A stretch of DNA of 64,000 bases from Deltaproteobacteria bacterium (GTDB lineage Bacteria > Desulfobacterota > DSM-4660 > Desulfatiglandales > Desulfatiglandaceae). Location: contig JAIPDI010000016.1 in the NCBI GenBank assembly GCA_021737785.1, forward strand, positions 32,267 through 96,266, in the 5' to 3' direction. The translations under genes and the position numbers were made by a program. Shown here in pieces: positions 35,716-45,967 of this stretch (the stretch's first letter is position 1; the number at the start of each line of letters is the position of its first letter). The notes under the pieces were generated by a model. The model saw nothing but the letters and a program-made list of their open reading frames with translations. It did not search any database and was not told where the DNA came from.

Positions 35716-36879
35716 ATGATGATCCAAAGCGATAACCGGCATTCATTGACCGTTGATGACAAAGAGATCATACTTCTGGGCACCGCCCACATCTCCGAAG
35801 AAAGCGCTGAACTGGTGGCAGCGGTAATAGAAGAGGAGCGGCCCGACACGGTCTGTATGGAGCTCTGTGAATCCAGATACCAGGCCTTGACCCAGGAGAA
35901 TCGCTGGAAGGAGACCGACCTCATCAAGGTTATCCGGGAAAAGAAGGCCTTTCTCCTCCTCTCCAACCTGATGCTGGCGTCATTCCAGAAAAAGATCGGA
36001 AAGAAACTGGGGATCAAACCGGGAGCGGAAATGCTGCGTGCAATTCAGGCCGCAGAGAGTGCAGGCGCCGAAATATTCCTTGCAGACCGGGATATCCGCA
36101 TTACCCTTTCCAGGGCATGGCGGTTGATGGGTTTCTGGACAAAGATGAAGCTGCTGTTCCAGTTGATTACCTCCATGGGCGATGTGGAGCGCATTGAAAA
36201 AGAAGATATCGAAAAAATGAAAGAAAAAGATGTGCTCGAGGCCCTACTTGCGGAGATCGGAGATCTCCTCCCCGAACTGCGGCGGGTCCTGATTGACGAA
36301 AGAGATCTGTATCTGACGGCCAAGCTTCGAACCGCTCCCGGAAAACGGATCGTTGCAGTGGTGGGGGCGGGCCATGTGCCGGGAATCCGGAAGCGCTGGA
36401 GCGATCCGGTGGACATTGCGGCCCTGGAGGTTCTTCCGCCCAAGGGGAAGCTCATGGGGTTCTTGAAGTGGGGGATTCCGACGTTCGTTATCGGTTTGAT
36501 CATTGTCGGCTTTTTTTTGGCAGGGGCTGAGGCGGGATCTCACATGATCAAATGGTGGGTCCTGGCCAACGGGATCTTTGCAGGCATCGGGGCGGCAGCG
36601 GCACTGGCGCATCCCCTGACGATCCTGACGGCCATTGCGGCATCTCCCGTCACCTCCCTGAATCCGATGATCGCCGCAGGCTGGGTGGCCGGGCTGGTGG
36701 AAGTTTTTCTGCGCAAGCCGAAAGTGAAGGATTTTGAACGGCTCCCTGAAGATATCGGATCTCTCAAGGGATTCTGGAAAAACAAGATCACCCGGGTCCT
36801 GCTGATCGTGGTCCTCACCAATATGGGGAGTTCCCTCGGGGCGTTTGTCGCCCTCCCTCTCATGGCCAAGGCGTTTTAG
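35716..36879 (+). CDS. TraB/PrgY family membrane protein
   Basis: 387 residues. The N-terminal 230 residues are the TraB domain, with the signature LLGTAHISEESAELV, MELCESRY, and VVGAGHVPGI (a GxxH pair suggests a metallohydrolase-like site). The C-terminal 150 residues carry about four transmembrane helices (GIPTFVIGLIIVGFFLAG and following). The family is named from a plasmid pheromone-shutdown protein, but its chromosomal role is unknown. Two ATGs are possible at the start (35716 and 35719), and GAGGGA precedes them. It converges on the epimerase gene with a 9-bp gap. Confidence 0.88.
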   Translation: MMIQSDNRHSLTVDDKEIILLGTAHISEESAELVAAVIEEERPDTVCMELCESRYQALTQENRWKETDLIKVIREKKAFLLLSNLMLASFQKKIGKKLGIKPGAEMLRAIQAAESAGAEIFLADRDIRITLSRAWRLMGFWTKMKLLFQLITSMGDVERIEKEDIEKMKEKDVLEALLAEIGDLLPELRRVLIDERDLYLTAKLRTAPGKRIVAVVGAGHVPGIRKRWSDPVDIAALEVLPPKGKLMGFLKWGIPTFVIGLIIVGFFLAGAEAGSHMIKWWVLANGIFAGIGAAAALAHPLTILTAIAASPVTSLNPMIAAGWVAGLVEVFLRKPKVKDFERLPEDIGSLKGFWKNKITRVLLIVVLTNMGSSLGAFVALPLMAKAF

Positions 36880-36888
36880 TTGCCGATC

Positions 36889-37857
36889 CTAGATCCCATA
36901 GTATTCCCGATACCACGTCAGAAATAACCGGATGCCCTCTCGCAGGGGCATCCGGGGGCTGAATCCCAGGCATTCCCGCGACCGTTCGATGTCGGCCACT
37001 GTCTCGGGCACATCTCCCGGTTGAAGCGGCATCATCTCTTTTTCCGCTTCCTGTCCCAGTTCCTCTTCGATGACCCGGATAAACTCCATCAGACCGACGG
37101 AATCGGAGTTGCCCAAATTGAAGAGATCATAAGGGACGGGTCTTTCAATGGCCCTGACGGTTCCATCGACAATGTCATCAATATAGGTGAAATCCCGCCG
37201 CATTTTTCCGTAATTATATACCTTTATTGGTCGTTTTTTCAAAATCGCATCGGTGAACAGAAAGAGGGCCATGTCCGGACGGCCCCACGGCCCATACACC
37301 GTGAAATATCTTAGCCCGGTGCAGGGGATCTGAAAGAGGTGGCTGTAGGCATGGGCCATGAGTTCATTGGCCTTTTTTGTCGCCGCATATAAAGAGATGG
37401 GATGATCCACCCTGTCTTCCACGCTGTAGGGGCTTTTGGTGTTGTTCCCATAGACAGAGGAAGATGAGGCATACACAAAATTTTGAATCCGGTATTCACG
37501 CGCCAGTTCCAGGAGGTTCAGGAAGCCCTCCAGGTTGCTTTTCTGATAGGAGAACGGATCTTTCAGCGAATGCCGGACACCGGCCTGGGCCGCCAGATTG
37601 CAGATTTTTGTGATTCGGCGTTCCTCGAAGATTGTTTTCAATGTCCCGAGGTCCTGGATATCTGCCTGATAAAAACTGAAACTTTCATAGGGTTTCAGAA
37701 CCCCCAGTCGCGCCCGTTTCAGGTTTACATCATAATAGGGATTCAGGTTATCCACCCCCGTCACCGCATACCCCTTTTCCAGAAGGGTTCTGGTCAGATG
37801 AAATCCGATAAAGCCTGCTGATCCTGTTACCAGGATGCTTTCTTGATGATCCGTCAC
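36889..37857 (-). CDS. NAD-dependent sugar-nucleotide epimerase (UDP-glucuronate 4-epimerase-like)
   Basis: 322 residues, extended short-chain dehydrogenase/reductase type. NAD-binding TGSAGFIGFH, catalytic Tyr/Lys in SLYAATKKA with the Ser in YASSSSVYG, and substrate motif LRYFTVYGPWGRPDMA, characteristic of UDP-glucuronate/UDP-galacturonate 4-epimerases. It provides sugar nucleotides for polysaccharide or lipopolysaccharide synthesis. No glycosyltransferase cluster adjoins it; a second SDR epimerase lies across groESL at 40525. The substrate is inferred by motif resemblance only. Confidence 0.88.
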   Translation of the reverse strand: MTDHQESILVTGSAGFIGFHLTRTLLEKGYAVTGVDNLNPYYDVNLKRARLGVLKPYESFSFYQADIQDLGTLKTIFEERRITKICNLAAQAGVRHSLKDPFSYQKSNLEGFLNLLELAREYRIQNFVYASSSSVYGNNTKSPYSVEDRVDHPISLYAATKKANELMAHAYSHLFQIPCTGLRYFTVYGPWGRPDMALFLFTDAILKKRPIKVYNYGKMRRDFTYIDDIVDGTVRAIERPVPYDLFNLGNSDSVGLMEFIRVIEEELGQEAEKEMMPLQPGDVPETVADIERSRECLGFSPRMPLREGIRLFLTWYREYYGI

Positions 37858-38015
37858 CTTGTTGCCTCCCTGTCAGTGAAATGCCTGTCCGGCTGGTTTT
37901 TACCAGAAAAGAGGGGGAAGATCCATTGATTTGTTCGACCTGTGCGCTCGGACCCTCGCGAACTCCCCATAGTTGCGGCCGTCCGACCGCCTTTCCCGGA
38001 GCATCCATGCGGGAC

Positions 38016-38067
38016 ACAAAAAAAGAGATCGCATCCCGGTGCATCATGCTCCGCGATACGATCTCTT
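38016..38067 (-). terminator. Rho-independent terminator of groES-groEL operon
   Basis: On the minus strand, AGAGATCG and CGATCTCT form a perfect 8-bp outer stem around about 28 bases, followed directly by eight T. It lies 58 bp after the groEL stop codon. Confidence 0.85.
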
Positions 38068-38124
38068 CCAGGGGTGTCTCAAGCGGGATTAATCCCGCTC
38101 CTATTCAGGTTTGAAACGGCCTGA

Positions 38125-39813
<1,689 letters not shown>

Positions 39814-39843
39814 TCAACAGAAAATTGCGATTCAAAAAGGCAG

Positions 39844-40131
39844 CTATTCGATAATGGCGATGATATCATCTTCTCTCATGATGAGATGCTCTTCACCATC
39901 GATTTGGATTTCAGTTCCGGCATATTTTCCAAAGAGGATTTTGTCCCCGGCCTTGACCTCGAGAGCGATCTTCTTTCCGTCATCCGCCACCTTGCCGTCT
40001 CCGACTGCAATGACTTTTCCCTCGACCGGCTTTTCCTTGGCTGTGTCAGGGATGATAATGCCGCCCTTTGTCTTTGCTTCCTCTTCCACCCTTTTTACGA
40101 TTACGCGATCATGCAATGGTCTTACTTTCAT
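39844..40131 (-). CDS. groES: Co-chaperonin GroES
   Basis: 95 residues, typical length. Motifs: [18 protein letters not shown] at the N-terminus, the mobile-loop region ([15 protein letters not shown]), and [19 protein letters not shown] strand sequence. A strong GGGAGG ribosome-binding site precedes the ATG. It is the first gene of groES-groEL. No CIRCE element (TTAGCACTC palindrome) is present upstream; the best promoter candidate is at 40437-40464, about 300 bp upstream. Confidence 0.98.
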   Translation of the reverse strand: MKVRPLHDRVIVKRVEEEAKTKGGIIIPDTAKEKPVEGKVIAVGDGKVADDGKKIALEVKAGDKILFGKYAGTEIQIDGEEHLIMREDDIIAIIE

Positions 40132-40524
40132 TTTGTCTTCTTCCTCCCGAAATAGTATAGTTGTTGCATAAATCCAAAATTGCCTTCAAAATACCTGCGC
40201 CTCACCTCCCCTTAAAAAGAATCAGTTCAACAACGTGTGTCCCCCTGTCCGTCGCCCCGGCCCGGCAGCTGATGACCGGCAGGTCGTGATGGAGAAACGC
40301 GGTTTTAAACATACGTTTCGTAATAAATGCGGCGGCAGGTTATTTATCAGACCCGGGTTTTGAGGATGAATGCAAGTCCTTGATGTCATCCTAAAAACAC
40401 AAGAATATCCAAGCGCGCACGACTTTAATCTGAGAAAAAATAAGATCGACGGATAAATTGTCAAGGGGCGAGATCAAAAAACGTTTGCGCCTGACTCAGA
40501 ATAAAAGTTTGTTATGTTCACGCG
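40132..40524. other. groES upstream region, candidate promoter, no gene
   Basis: This 393-bp gap contains a TTGACA promoter candidate at 40437-40464 (minus strand) and no CIRCE repeat. No coding frame is supported. Confidence 0.5.
40437..40464 (-). promoter_or_regulatory. Candidate groESL promoter
   Basis: The minus strand reads CCCTTGACA then, after 16 bp, TATTTT (-35 at 40464-40459, -10 at 40442-40437). The CCCTTGA part also resembles heat-shock sigma-factor -35 boxes. It would give a leader of about 300 nt before groES. Confidence 0.4.
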
Positions 40525-41481
40525 TTACGTTTGGTGCAAGCGCCATTCCACGGTCTCGCGGATGCCTTCCCGCAGACCGGTCTCCGGAACCCAGCCCAGG
40601 ATGCGGCGGGCCTTTTCTATGACCAGACAGCTCTTTGTCAAATCCCCTGGCCTGGCAAGCTGGCGATCCAGTACGGCGAGTGTTCCGGACATGTCGGAAG
40701 AATGTCCCTGAAAGATCTCAAATATGGTTTGATAGAGATCCAGGGTCCGGGTGCCGACGCCTGTCCCGATATTGAAACAATCTCCCGAGCCTTTTTCCAG
40801 GGCGGCCAGATTGGCCCTGACCACATCTTTCACATAACAATAATCCCGCACCATCCCGGCCTGGTCCTCTGCAAAATGATTCAGGACGGAACGTTTCCCC
40901 TGAAGGAGGTTATTCATGAAGATGGCCACAACCCCGGCCTCGCCATGGGGAACCTGGCGGGGGCCGTAGATATTGGCATAGCGCAAGGTGGTGTAATCGA
41001 GCCCGTATTGATGGCGGTAATATTCCAGATAGTGTTCCGAAGAAAATTTGGAGACCGCATAGGGGGAAAGGGGCCTGGGCGGATACGCCTCGGACGTGGG
41101 ATATTCTGATGCCTCCCCATATATGGCTCCGCCCGAAGAGATAAAAACCACTTTGCCGACCCCGTGCTTTCTGGCGGCCTCCAGCAGATTGAGAAGGCCT
41201 TTGATATTCACATCCGCGTCGAAAAGGGGGTCTGCGACCGAATCCGGAACGCTCATCTGGGCTGCATGATGATTCAGGACATCCGGTCTTTCCCTTTCCA
41301 TCACCTCCGCCACTTGAGGCGAACGGATATCCAGCTCATAAAACTGCGCTTGGGGGTTGACGTTGGATCGCTTTCCAGTGTAAAGATTGTCCACGACCAC
41401 GACCCGGTGTCCGGCATCGATGAAACCGTCCACCACATTGGACCCGATGAATCCGGCCCCGCCGGTTACCATTATTTTCAC
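40525..41481 (-). CDS. NAD-dependent epimerase/dehydratase (GalE-like)
   Basis: 318 residues, extended SDR. NAD-binding TGGAGFIGSN, Ser in FISSGGAIYGE, Tyr/Lys in SPYAVSKFSSEHYLE, and LRYANIYGPRQVPHGEAG, a stretch common in UDP-glucose 4-epimerase-like enzymes. It most likely makes a UDP-sugar for surface polysaccharide. It is the second epimerase flanking groESL (the other at 36889); the two are paralogues in the same superfamily but differ in their substrate motifs. The stop falls 60 bp past the candidate groESL promoter, so groES transcripts start beyond it. Confidence 0.9.
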   Translation of the reverse strand: MKIMVTGGAGFIGSNVVDGFIDAGHRVVVVDNLYTGKRSNVNPQAQFYELDIRSPQVAEVMERERPDVLNHHAAQMSVPDSVADPLFDADVNIKGLLNLLEAARKHGVGKVVFISSGGAIYGEASEYPTSEAYPPRPLSPYAVSKFSSEHYLEYYRHQYGLDYTTLRYANIYGPRQVPHGEAGVVAIFMNNLLQGKRSVLNHFAEDQAGMVRDYCYVKDVVRANLAALEKGSGDCFNIGTGVGTRTLDLYQTIFEIFQGHSSDMSGTLAVLDRQLARPGDLTKSCLVIEKARRILGWVPETGLREGIRETVEWRLHQT

Positions 41482-41598
41482 CGGAACTCCTTAAATAAAA
41501 GAATTAGAGAAACAGATGACCATGAATCCACCCCAGCCGCTGACACGGTGCACAAGGCGTCGGGCCCAGGGATTTCATCCAGCAACGAACAACAAATG

Positions 41599-41636
41599 AC
41601 CGGCAACCAGTGACAGGTTGGACACGGGTTGCCGGT
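41599..41636. repeat. Hairpin with perfect 10-bp arms
   Basis: ACCGGCAACC at 41599-41608 is exactly complementary to GGTTGCCGGT at 41627-41636. No strong T-run follows. Its position upstream of two divergent genes makes a regulatory role possible but unproven. Confidence 0.5.
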
Positions 41637-41749
41637 TTCAAGTCCCGGATTTTCGACAAACATAGTTGATTGTCAACCGCAGGCGCAAGATATACCAGGG
41701 GTCCGGTCAAAGGTCAACCCTTGAAAGAGGTCCCGTCCCGATGTTCCCA

Positions 41750-41779
41750 TTGAAACCGGATAACGATTTGTTGTATTAG
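41750..41779 (+). promoter_or_regulatory. Candidate promoter for the CysK-CysRS fusion gene
   Basis: TTGAAA at 41750-41755 and TATTAG at 41774-41779, 18 bp apart, about 60 bp before the start codon. It is supported by consensus match only. Confidence 0.3.
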
Positions 41780-41838
41780 GGGACGCCTTTTATTATATTC
41801 ATGCGGTCCAGAAGAGATGGGACCGGAATGAGAAGCGA

Positions 41839-44151
41839 ATGACTGAAGGAACCAAAAATATCCTTGACCAGATCGGCGGCACACCGCTGGTTCCGATCAC
41901 CGCCCTGAACCGAAACAGGAATGTCCAGATACTGGCCAAGCTTGAGAGTTTCAACCCCGGGGGGTCCATCAAAGACCGGCCTGCCCTCTATATGATTGAA
42001 GCTGCCGAGAAATCCAGGGAGTTGACCAGGGATAAAATCATACTGGAGGCTACCAGCGGCAATACGGGGATCGGCCTGGCCCTGGTGGCTGCCGTTAAAG
42101 GATATCGCATCCTTTTGACCATGTCCGAGGCCGTGAGCGAAGAGCGGGTAAAGATTCTCAAGGCCCTGGGGGCCGAAGTCGCGTTTACGCCCGCTCACCT
42201 GGGAACGGACGGGGCCATAGAGCATGGATACCAGTTGCTGCGTGAACATCCGGGAACCTACTGGCTCGCCGATCAATTCAACAATGAGGCCAACTGGATG
42301 GCCCATTATTATGGCACGGCCACGGAAATCTGGGAGCAGACCGGGGGCGATTTCAATGCCGTGATCGCAACCATGGGAACGACCGGCACCCTCATGGGAA
42401 TATCCAGACGCTTTCGCGAAATGAATCCCCGGATCCAGATCATCGGGGTTGAACCATATCTGGGCCACAAGATCCAGGGCCTCAAGAATATGAAGGAGTC
42501 ATACCGGCCCGGCATCTTTGAAAAGGCCCGGGCAGACCGGATTATCAATATCGATGATGAAGAGGCATTTGAAACCGCACGCCTGTTGGCCAGAAAAGAG
42601 GGGCTTTTTGTGGGGATGAGCTCGGGCGCGGCCGTCGCCGTTGCACTTAAGGTCGCAGGCGAAATGGATTCGGGCCGTATCGTCGTGATTCTGCCGGACG
42701 GGGGCGATAAATACCTGAGCACTCCCCTCTTCACCGCCAGGAAGAAGTCCGGGCTGCGTCTATACAATACCCTGACCCGCAGAAAGGAGTCGTTTGTTCC
42801 CCAGGAAGAGAATCGGGTCTCCATATATGCCTGCGGTCCGACCCTCTGCCAGATGATCGATCTCAACCACTGCAGGCGTCTTCTTTTCTCAGACCTGATC
42901 CGGCGGTATATGGAACTGAAGGGCTATGATGTGACCTTGGTCATGAATGTCACAGACCTGGATGACCGGACTATCGAGGGGGCTGAAAAGGCCGGTATTT
43001 CTTTGAGAGAATTTACAGACGGGTTCTATGATGTACTGATGGCGGACATTGACAGCCTCGGCATCAAGCGTGCGACAGCCTACCCCAGGCCCAGCGAACA
43101 TGTGGACGACATGATCGCCTTCACCCAGAAACTCCTTGAAAAGGGATATGCCTATGAAAAGCTGCGCTCCATCTACTTTGACATCTCCCGGTTCAAGGAC
43201 TACGGCAAACTGTCGCGGATCGACCTTGACAAGATCAGGTTAGGTAAGACCGTTGACCTGGACCAATACGAAAAGGAAAACCCTCGGGACTTCACCCTGT
43301 TGAAGCGCTCTACACTGAATGAGCTGAAGCGGGGAATTTTCTTCAAGACAATCTGGGGAAATGTCCGGCCGGGGTGGCACATTGAATGCGCGGCCATGGC
43401 CCTGAAACACCTCGGGCCCACCCACGATATCCATACCAGCGGCGTTGCCCTGATATTTCCCCATCACGAGAACTCCATCGCCATCAGCCAGGCCGTCACG
43501 GACAAGCCCCTTGCCAATTACTGGCTCCATAACGAACCGGTAATGGACGACAACAGCCGTCCGGCAGAGGCCACGGAAAACGGGCGTGTGACACTGAGGG
43601 ATCTCATGGCCCGGGGCTATTCAGGGAGGGAAGTGCGATACTGGCTTCTCAGCAGGCATTATCGCAAGCCGATATTTTTTTCCCGGGCCAAGCTCGATGG
43701 GGTCAGGAATACCCTGTCCCACCTCGACACCTTTGTTCAGAAACTTCATTCCGCCAGGCCCGGCCCAATCGATCCGGAAATGGATCAGACGATCTATGCC
43801 CTGCGACAAAAATTCATCGAGTCGATGGATGATGATTTCAATGTTGCGCCTGCACTGGCCTCTCTGTTTCAGTTCACCCGGACGGTCAATAAGAAGATGG
43901 ACCGGAGCGGCCTTGATCCTTCTGACCGGGAGAAAGTCCTGACCGCCCTGGGGCGTGTCAATTCCGTCCTGGGGATCATGAGATTAAAGCCTCCTGCAGA
44001 GGACGCCGCAGTGGAGGAACTGGTGCAGCGGCGCGAGGCCGCCAGAGCCAAAAAAGAATGGGCCCTGGCCGATGACCTGAGACAACAACTCAAGGGGATG
44101 GGCGTGGAAGTCATCGACACCAAGGAGGGGCCGGTTTGGCGCAAGGATTGA
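41839..44151 (+). CDS. Fusion of cysteine synthase (CysK) and degenerate cysteinyl-tRNA synthetase-like domain
   Basis: 770 residues in one frame. Residues about 7-300 are a full O-acetylserine sulfhydrylase: PLP lysine K45 in GGSIKDRPA, TSGNTGIG (72-79), and GMSSGAA phosphate loop. Residues about 306-770 align along the whole length of CysRS (about 460 residues): start LYNTLTRRKE, IYACGPT (C332), WHIEC (C517), PHHEN (H542), SGREVRYWLLSRHYRKP, and end VWRK. Key catalytic motifs differ. The HIGH position reads DLNH (341-344), the KMSKS region reads NSRPAEATENGR, the fourth zinc ligand Glu is Ser546, and the Asp of the HGGGxD motif is Ala537. The first half likely makes cysteine; the second may no longer charge tRNA and might instead bind cysteine, tRNA or ATP for control or ligation. 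Confidence 0.92.
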   Translation: MTEGTKNILDQIGGTPLVPITALNRNRNVQILAKLESFNPGGSIKDRPALYMIEAAEKSRELTRDKIILEATSGNTGIGLALVAAVKGYRILLTMSEAVSEERVKILKALGAEVAFTPAHLGTDGAIEHGYQLLREHPGTYWLADQFNNEANWMAHYYGTATEIWEQTGGDFNAVIATMGTTGTLMGISRRFREMNPRIQIIGVEPYLGHKIQGLKNMKESYRPGIFEKARADRIINIDDEEAFETARLLARKEGLFVGMSSGAAVAVALKVAGEMDSGRIVVILPDGGDKYLSTPLFTARKKSGLRLYNTLTRRKESFVPQEENRVSIYACGPTLCQMIDLNHCRRLLFSDLIRRYMELKGYDVTLVMNVTDLDDRTIEGAEKAGISLREFTDGFYDVLMADIDSLGIKRATAYPRPSEHVDDMIAFTQKLLEKGYAYEKLRSIYFDISRFKDYGKLSRIDLDKIRLGKTVDLDQYEKENPRDFTLLKRSTLNELKRGIFFKTIWGNVRPGWHIECAAMALKHLGPTHDIHTSGVALIFPHHENSIAISQAVTDKPLANYWLHNEPVMDDNSRPAEATENGRVTLRDLMARGYSGREVRYWLLSRHYRKPIFFSRAKLDGVRNTLSHLDTFVQKLHSARPGPIDPEMDQTIYALRQKFIESMDDDFNVAPALASLFQFTRTVNKKMDRSGLDPSDREKVLTALGRVNSVLGIMRLKPPAEDAAVEELVQRREAARAKKEWALADDLRQQLKGMGVEVIDTKEGPVWRKD

Positions 44152-44286
44152 CCATTGACGATTGACAGCTGAATATTTATTATTTGTTTCTGAATAAGCT
44201 CCGTGAACCGGGAATTTCAAAAGCAACCATCGCGCACCGGCTCCCGTACCGCGAGACCCGATGTCAAACTTTAGATCAAAGGTAAA

Positions 44287-44670
44287 ATGCCCATTTACGA
44301 ATACGAGGCCGTAGACCCCCGGAAGGCCTGCCGGACATGTGCGGGTCCCTTTGAGATCATCCAGGGGATGGATGAGCCCCCCCTTACCACCTGCCCTTCC
44401 TGCGGACGAAGGGTCAAGAAAGTCATATCGTGGTGTCGTGCGGCGATCGTCGAGACGTCTGACGAGCATGGCCGGGTAAACAAGAGCATCTCTGAATACG
44501 AAAAAGCCGGGATGTGGAGCCATGCCGCCGAATTGGCAGATACCCATTCGGAAAAGGTCGGGAACCACGATTTGAAAATAAGGGCCCTTGATGACTACAA
44601 GAAGGCCGGGTATGATCTCGGCACCCTGGAAAAACACGCCCAGACAAAAAGCGATTTGAAGGAGGATTGA
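44287..44670 (+). CDS. FmdB-type zinc-ribbon protein with helical C-terminus
   Basis: 127 residues. The N-terminal zinc ribbon starts MPIYEYEAV, with cysteine pairs CRTC and CPSC as in FmdB-family putative regulatory proteins. The normal second-strand spacing is slightly extended (PRKACRTC). The C-terminal 70 residues are charged and helical (SEYEKAGMWSHAAELADTHSEK...), with no known domain. It follows the CysK fusion by 135 bp. GGAGG at its 3' end serves as the ribosome-binding site for the next gene, so it probably heads or joins the NEW3-ABC transporter operon. A zinc-binding regulatory role is inferred only. Confidence 0.82.
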   Translation: MPIYEYEAVDPRKACRTCAGPFEIIQGMDEPPLTTCPSCGRRVKKVISWCRAAIVETSDEHGRVNKSISEYEKAGMWSHAAELADTHSEKVGNHDLKIRALDDYKKAGYDLGTLEKHAQTKSDLKED

Positions 44671-44674
44671 TGTG

Positions 44675-45901
44675 ATGAGAGTGAAACGCAACCATTCGCC
44701 CCTTATCATGGGATGTTTCGTGGCTGCCCTATTTGTGTTGTCCCCCCTCCCCACCTCGACATTTGGAGAGACCGCAAAAAAAGACCTTCCCCCACGGGCC
44801 GTCTCCGTATCTCCCGAGTTCACAGGGGTGGTGGTTCCCGGCGGGGACGACGTGAGCATCAATCTTATGGTGTCCAACGGGGGACAGAAGGATGAAAATA
44901 TCGATCTCCACCTGAGCGCGATCCCGGAGGGGTGGAAGGCCTGGATCAAGACCTATGAGTTCGGTGTCACAGGGGTTCATGTCAAGAGCGATACCGAGAA
45001 GAATCTGACGCTCCGGGTCCAGCCGGACAAGGATGCGGCTCCGGGCGATTATGCATTGGAAGTCCAGGGACAGACCGAGGACCGCCAATTGTCGTCTACG
45101 GGCCGGGTGGTGATCACGGTTCAGGAGAAAAAAGAAGAGAAGCGGCCTGAAGGGGTGAATATCGTCACGTCGTATCCGGTGTTGACCGGACCGACGGATG
45201 CCAAGTTTGAGTTTTCCGTTGAGGTGGAAAACAAATCAGACAAGGAGGGCATTTTTAATCTGGCCGCTCAGGCCCCTGAAAACTGGACGGTCAACTTCAA
45301 GCCGGCCTACGAAGATAAATTTATCTCCAGCCTGAGATTGAAAGCGGGTCAAAGCCAGACCATGGCGGTGGAAGCAACCCCCAACCCCTGGTCAGAACCG
45401 GGGGAATACCCTGTGTTGCTCAAGATCAGTTCCCCTGAGGCCGAGGGCCAGGTGGCGCTCACCGTCATATTGACTGGCACCTTCAAAATGGATGCGGGCA
45501 CGGCCAACGGGCTGCTCTCCCTCCCTGCTGTCAGGGGAGAGACTTCCCTGGTCTCATTTTATGTCAAGAATACCGGATCCGCTCCCTTGAATAATGTCAG
45601 GTTTATCTCTTTTCAACCCGAAAACTGGAAGGTGGCCTTTGCGCCCGAGTCCATCGACACCCTGGCACCTCAGGAACTCAAGCAGGTGGAGGTCTCCATC
45701 ACCCCGGCGGGACAGGCCCTGGTGGGCGATTATTCGGTCGGACTCCGTGTGGAGTCGGGGAGCCCACCGAAGGCGGACAAGACCATCGAGATGCGGGTGA
45801 GCGTGACTGCCTCCGCCGCATGGGGATGGATCGGCGTCGGGCTCATTGTCTTTGTTATGGCCGGACTTGTATTTCTGTTCACCCGTCTGGGAAGGCGCTA
45901 A
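44675..45901 (+). CDS. Exported NEW3-domain protein with C-terminal membrane anchor
   Basis: 408 residues from the ATG at 44675 (GGAGG upstream; GTG at 44672 is an alternative). A signal peptide (about 8-30, ending TFGE) precedes three beta-rich repeats with the NEW3 pattern (GDDVSINLMVSNGGQKDENIDL, and again around 150 and 270). A single C-terminal helix follows (WIGVGLIVFVMAGLVFLFT) with a basic tail. This is the layout of cell-surface NEW3 proteins that sit beside ABC-2 transporters. It is directly followed by the ATPase and permease genes, so it likely works with them at the envelope. Confidence 0.85.
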   Translation: MRVKRNHSPLIMGCFVAALFVLSPLPTSTFGETAKKDLPPRAVSVSPEFTGVVVPGGDDVSINLMVSNGGQKDENIDLHLSAIPEGWKAWIKTYEFGVTGVHVKSDTEKNLTLRVQPDKDAAPGDYALEVQGQTEDRQLSSTGRVVITVQEKKEEKRPEGVNIVTSYPVLTGPTDAKFEFSVEVENKSDKEGIFNLAAQAPENWTVNFKPAYEDKFISSLRLKAGQSQTMAVEATPNPWSEPGEYPVLLKISSPEAEGQVALTVILTGTFKMDAGTANGLLSLPAVRGETSLVSFYVKNTGSAPLNNVRFISFQPENWKVAFAPESIDTLAPQELKQVEVSITPAGQALVGDYSVGLRVESGSPPKADKTIEMRVSVTASAAWGWIGVGLIVFVMAGLVFLFTRLGRR

Positions 45902-45967
45902 ATCGGGAAGGGACGGAAGGCGCCACGTCGCCTTCCCAAACCTCCGTGGTTTAGTTTGGACTGTAAA

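Larger units (their letters stand above)
41482..41838. other. Divergent intergenic stretch between epimerase and CysK-CysRS fusion
   Basis: A 357-bp gap. A perfect 10-bp-arm hairpin (ACCGGCAACC / GGTTGCCGGT) lies at 41599-41636. A promoter-like TTGAAA, 18 bp, TATTAG lies at 41750-41779 facing the fusion gene. No T-box or other riboswitch consensus was seen. Confidence 0.4.

Noticed and set aside
40132..40524. CIRCE operator upstream of groES
   Set aside because: The TTAGCACTC-GAGTGCTAA pair is absent on both strands.
41482..41838. T-box or other cysteine-responsive leader before the CysK-CysRS fusion
   Set aside because: No AGGGTGG-type T-box sequence or specifier-loop pattern was found.
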